From Pedobacter sp. BAL39 (lineage in GTDB: Bacteria > Bacteroidota > Bacteroidia > Sphingobacteriales > Sphingobacteriaceae): a stretch of DNA of 64,000 nucleotides. A program made the position numbers and the translations under genes. A model generated the notes under the pieces. That model worked only from the letters and a program-made list of their open reading frames with translations. It was not told the DNA's origin and searched no databases. Below, piece by piece: positions 63,793 to 64,000 of the stretch. How positions within the stretch are numbered: position 1 is the first letter of the stretch; each line of letters opens with the position of its first letter. The stretch covers positions 43,146 to 107,145 of the forward strand of contig NZ_ABCM01000021.1 of assembly GCF_000170795.1 (NCBI RefSeq), in the 5' to 3' direction.

Positions 63793-64000
63793 TTAAAAAT
63801 TGTAGGAAAGGGAAAGGCTGAAGCTACGTCCCACATACCTTGTAAAAGTCTGACGATCCCCCACCTGTCTGGAATAACCGGCGCTGTTATCTGCGTATCC
63901 TTCTTCAAACTTATTGCTAAAGCCCCATTTGTATCTGTAAGCATCCTTCCATTCAAAGTTCAGCGGCGGTTTTGCATCAATGATCTCATAAGTAGAAGCA
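63793..64000 (-). CDS. C-terminal part of a TonB-dependent outer-membrane protein
   Basis: The frame is open to the window edge; 69 residues are visible. They read ...PPLNFEWKDAYRYKWGFSNK...YSRQVGDRQTFTRYVGRSFS and end LSLSYNF with a terminal aromatic, the standard last strand of an outer-membrane barrel. It precedes the hypothetical lipoprotein by 24 bases. The N-terminal part and family are outside the window. Confidence 0.7.
   Translation of the reverse strand, partial: ASTYEIIDAKPPLNFEWKDAYRYKWGFSNKFEEGYADNSAGYSRQVGDRQTFTRYVGRSFSLSLSYNF

Noticed and set aside
1..64000. CRISPR arrays, rRNA genes, insertion sequences and replication origins
   Set aside because: I saw no regularly spaced repeats, no rRNA signature, no transposase frame or terminal inverted repeats, and no clustered DnaA-type boxes. 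The only mobile-element trace is the recombinase remnant at 6.6-7.1 kb.

Overview
The window looks like a chromosomal segment of a Bacteroidota bacterium, most likely Sphingobacteriaceae and Pedobacter-like. It holds three SusC/SusD pairs, a hybrid two-component (HTCS) regulator, a FecI-type sigma / FecR anti-sigma unit, a fused RibBA and a TamB-like protein. Many intergenic regions carry the Bacteroidota promoter form TTG-N19/20-TAnnTTTG. Genus-level placement is inference from gene content; no rRNA gene is present.

Layout. 1-6.5 kb is core envelope and vitamin metabolism: the 3' part of tamB, ribBA, an LptF/LptG-type permease and a START-like protein. A tRNA-Met(CAU) at 6.57 kb is followed by the decayed C-terminal part of a serine recombinase whose frame reads into the tRNA, the scar of an old integrative element. 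7.5-10.9 kb holds small-molecule redox genes (SDR, SnoaL-like, quinone oxidoreductase-like) and an AraC regulator. 11.4-19.5 kb is a cell-surface-signalling uptake unit: ECF sigma, FecR, STN-containing SusC, SusD and a TlpA-like thioredoxin. 19.8-24.5 kb is a set of regulators with small enzymes (VOC-EVE-MarR operon, LysR with a divergent SRPBCC gene, SDR-AraC). 24.7-28.1 kb has an S41 peptidase and two small hypothetical proteins.

The main catabolic block is 28.4-49.9 kb. A SusC/SusD pair faces a very short regulator made only of a degenerate kinase ATPase domain and an AraC helix-turn-helix. Next comes a galactan-type polysaccharide utilisation locus: SusC, SusD, SusE/F-like glycan binder, GH53 endo-galactanase, a clan GH-A hydrolase and a GH2 beta-galactosidase, with a full-length HTCS divergent from SusC. 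The logic would be: GH53 cuts beta-1,4-galactan at the surface, SusCD imports oligosaccharides, GH2 and the GH-A enzyme trim them, and the HTCS senses a periplasmic oligosaccharide.

Next to it (50.0-57.7 kb) is an N-acetylglucosamine operon: GH20 hexosaminidase, MFS sugar importer, NagA, a CBM9-like protein and a NagB-like deaminase. It is preceded by a LacI regulator and by two inverted LacI-type operators. No GlcNAc kinase and no outer-membrane porter are present locally. The right end holds a LuxR-type regulator, a DUF4256 gene, a small acidic protein, a MocR-type regulator divergent from a TonB-dependent receptor with GabR-like repeats between them, a lipoprotein and the 3' end of another beta-barrel receptor.
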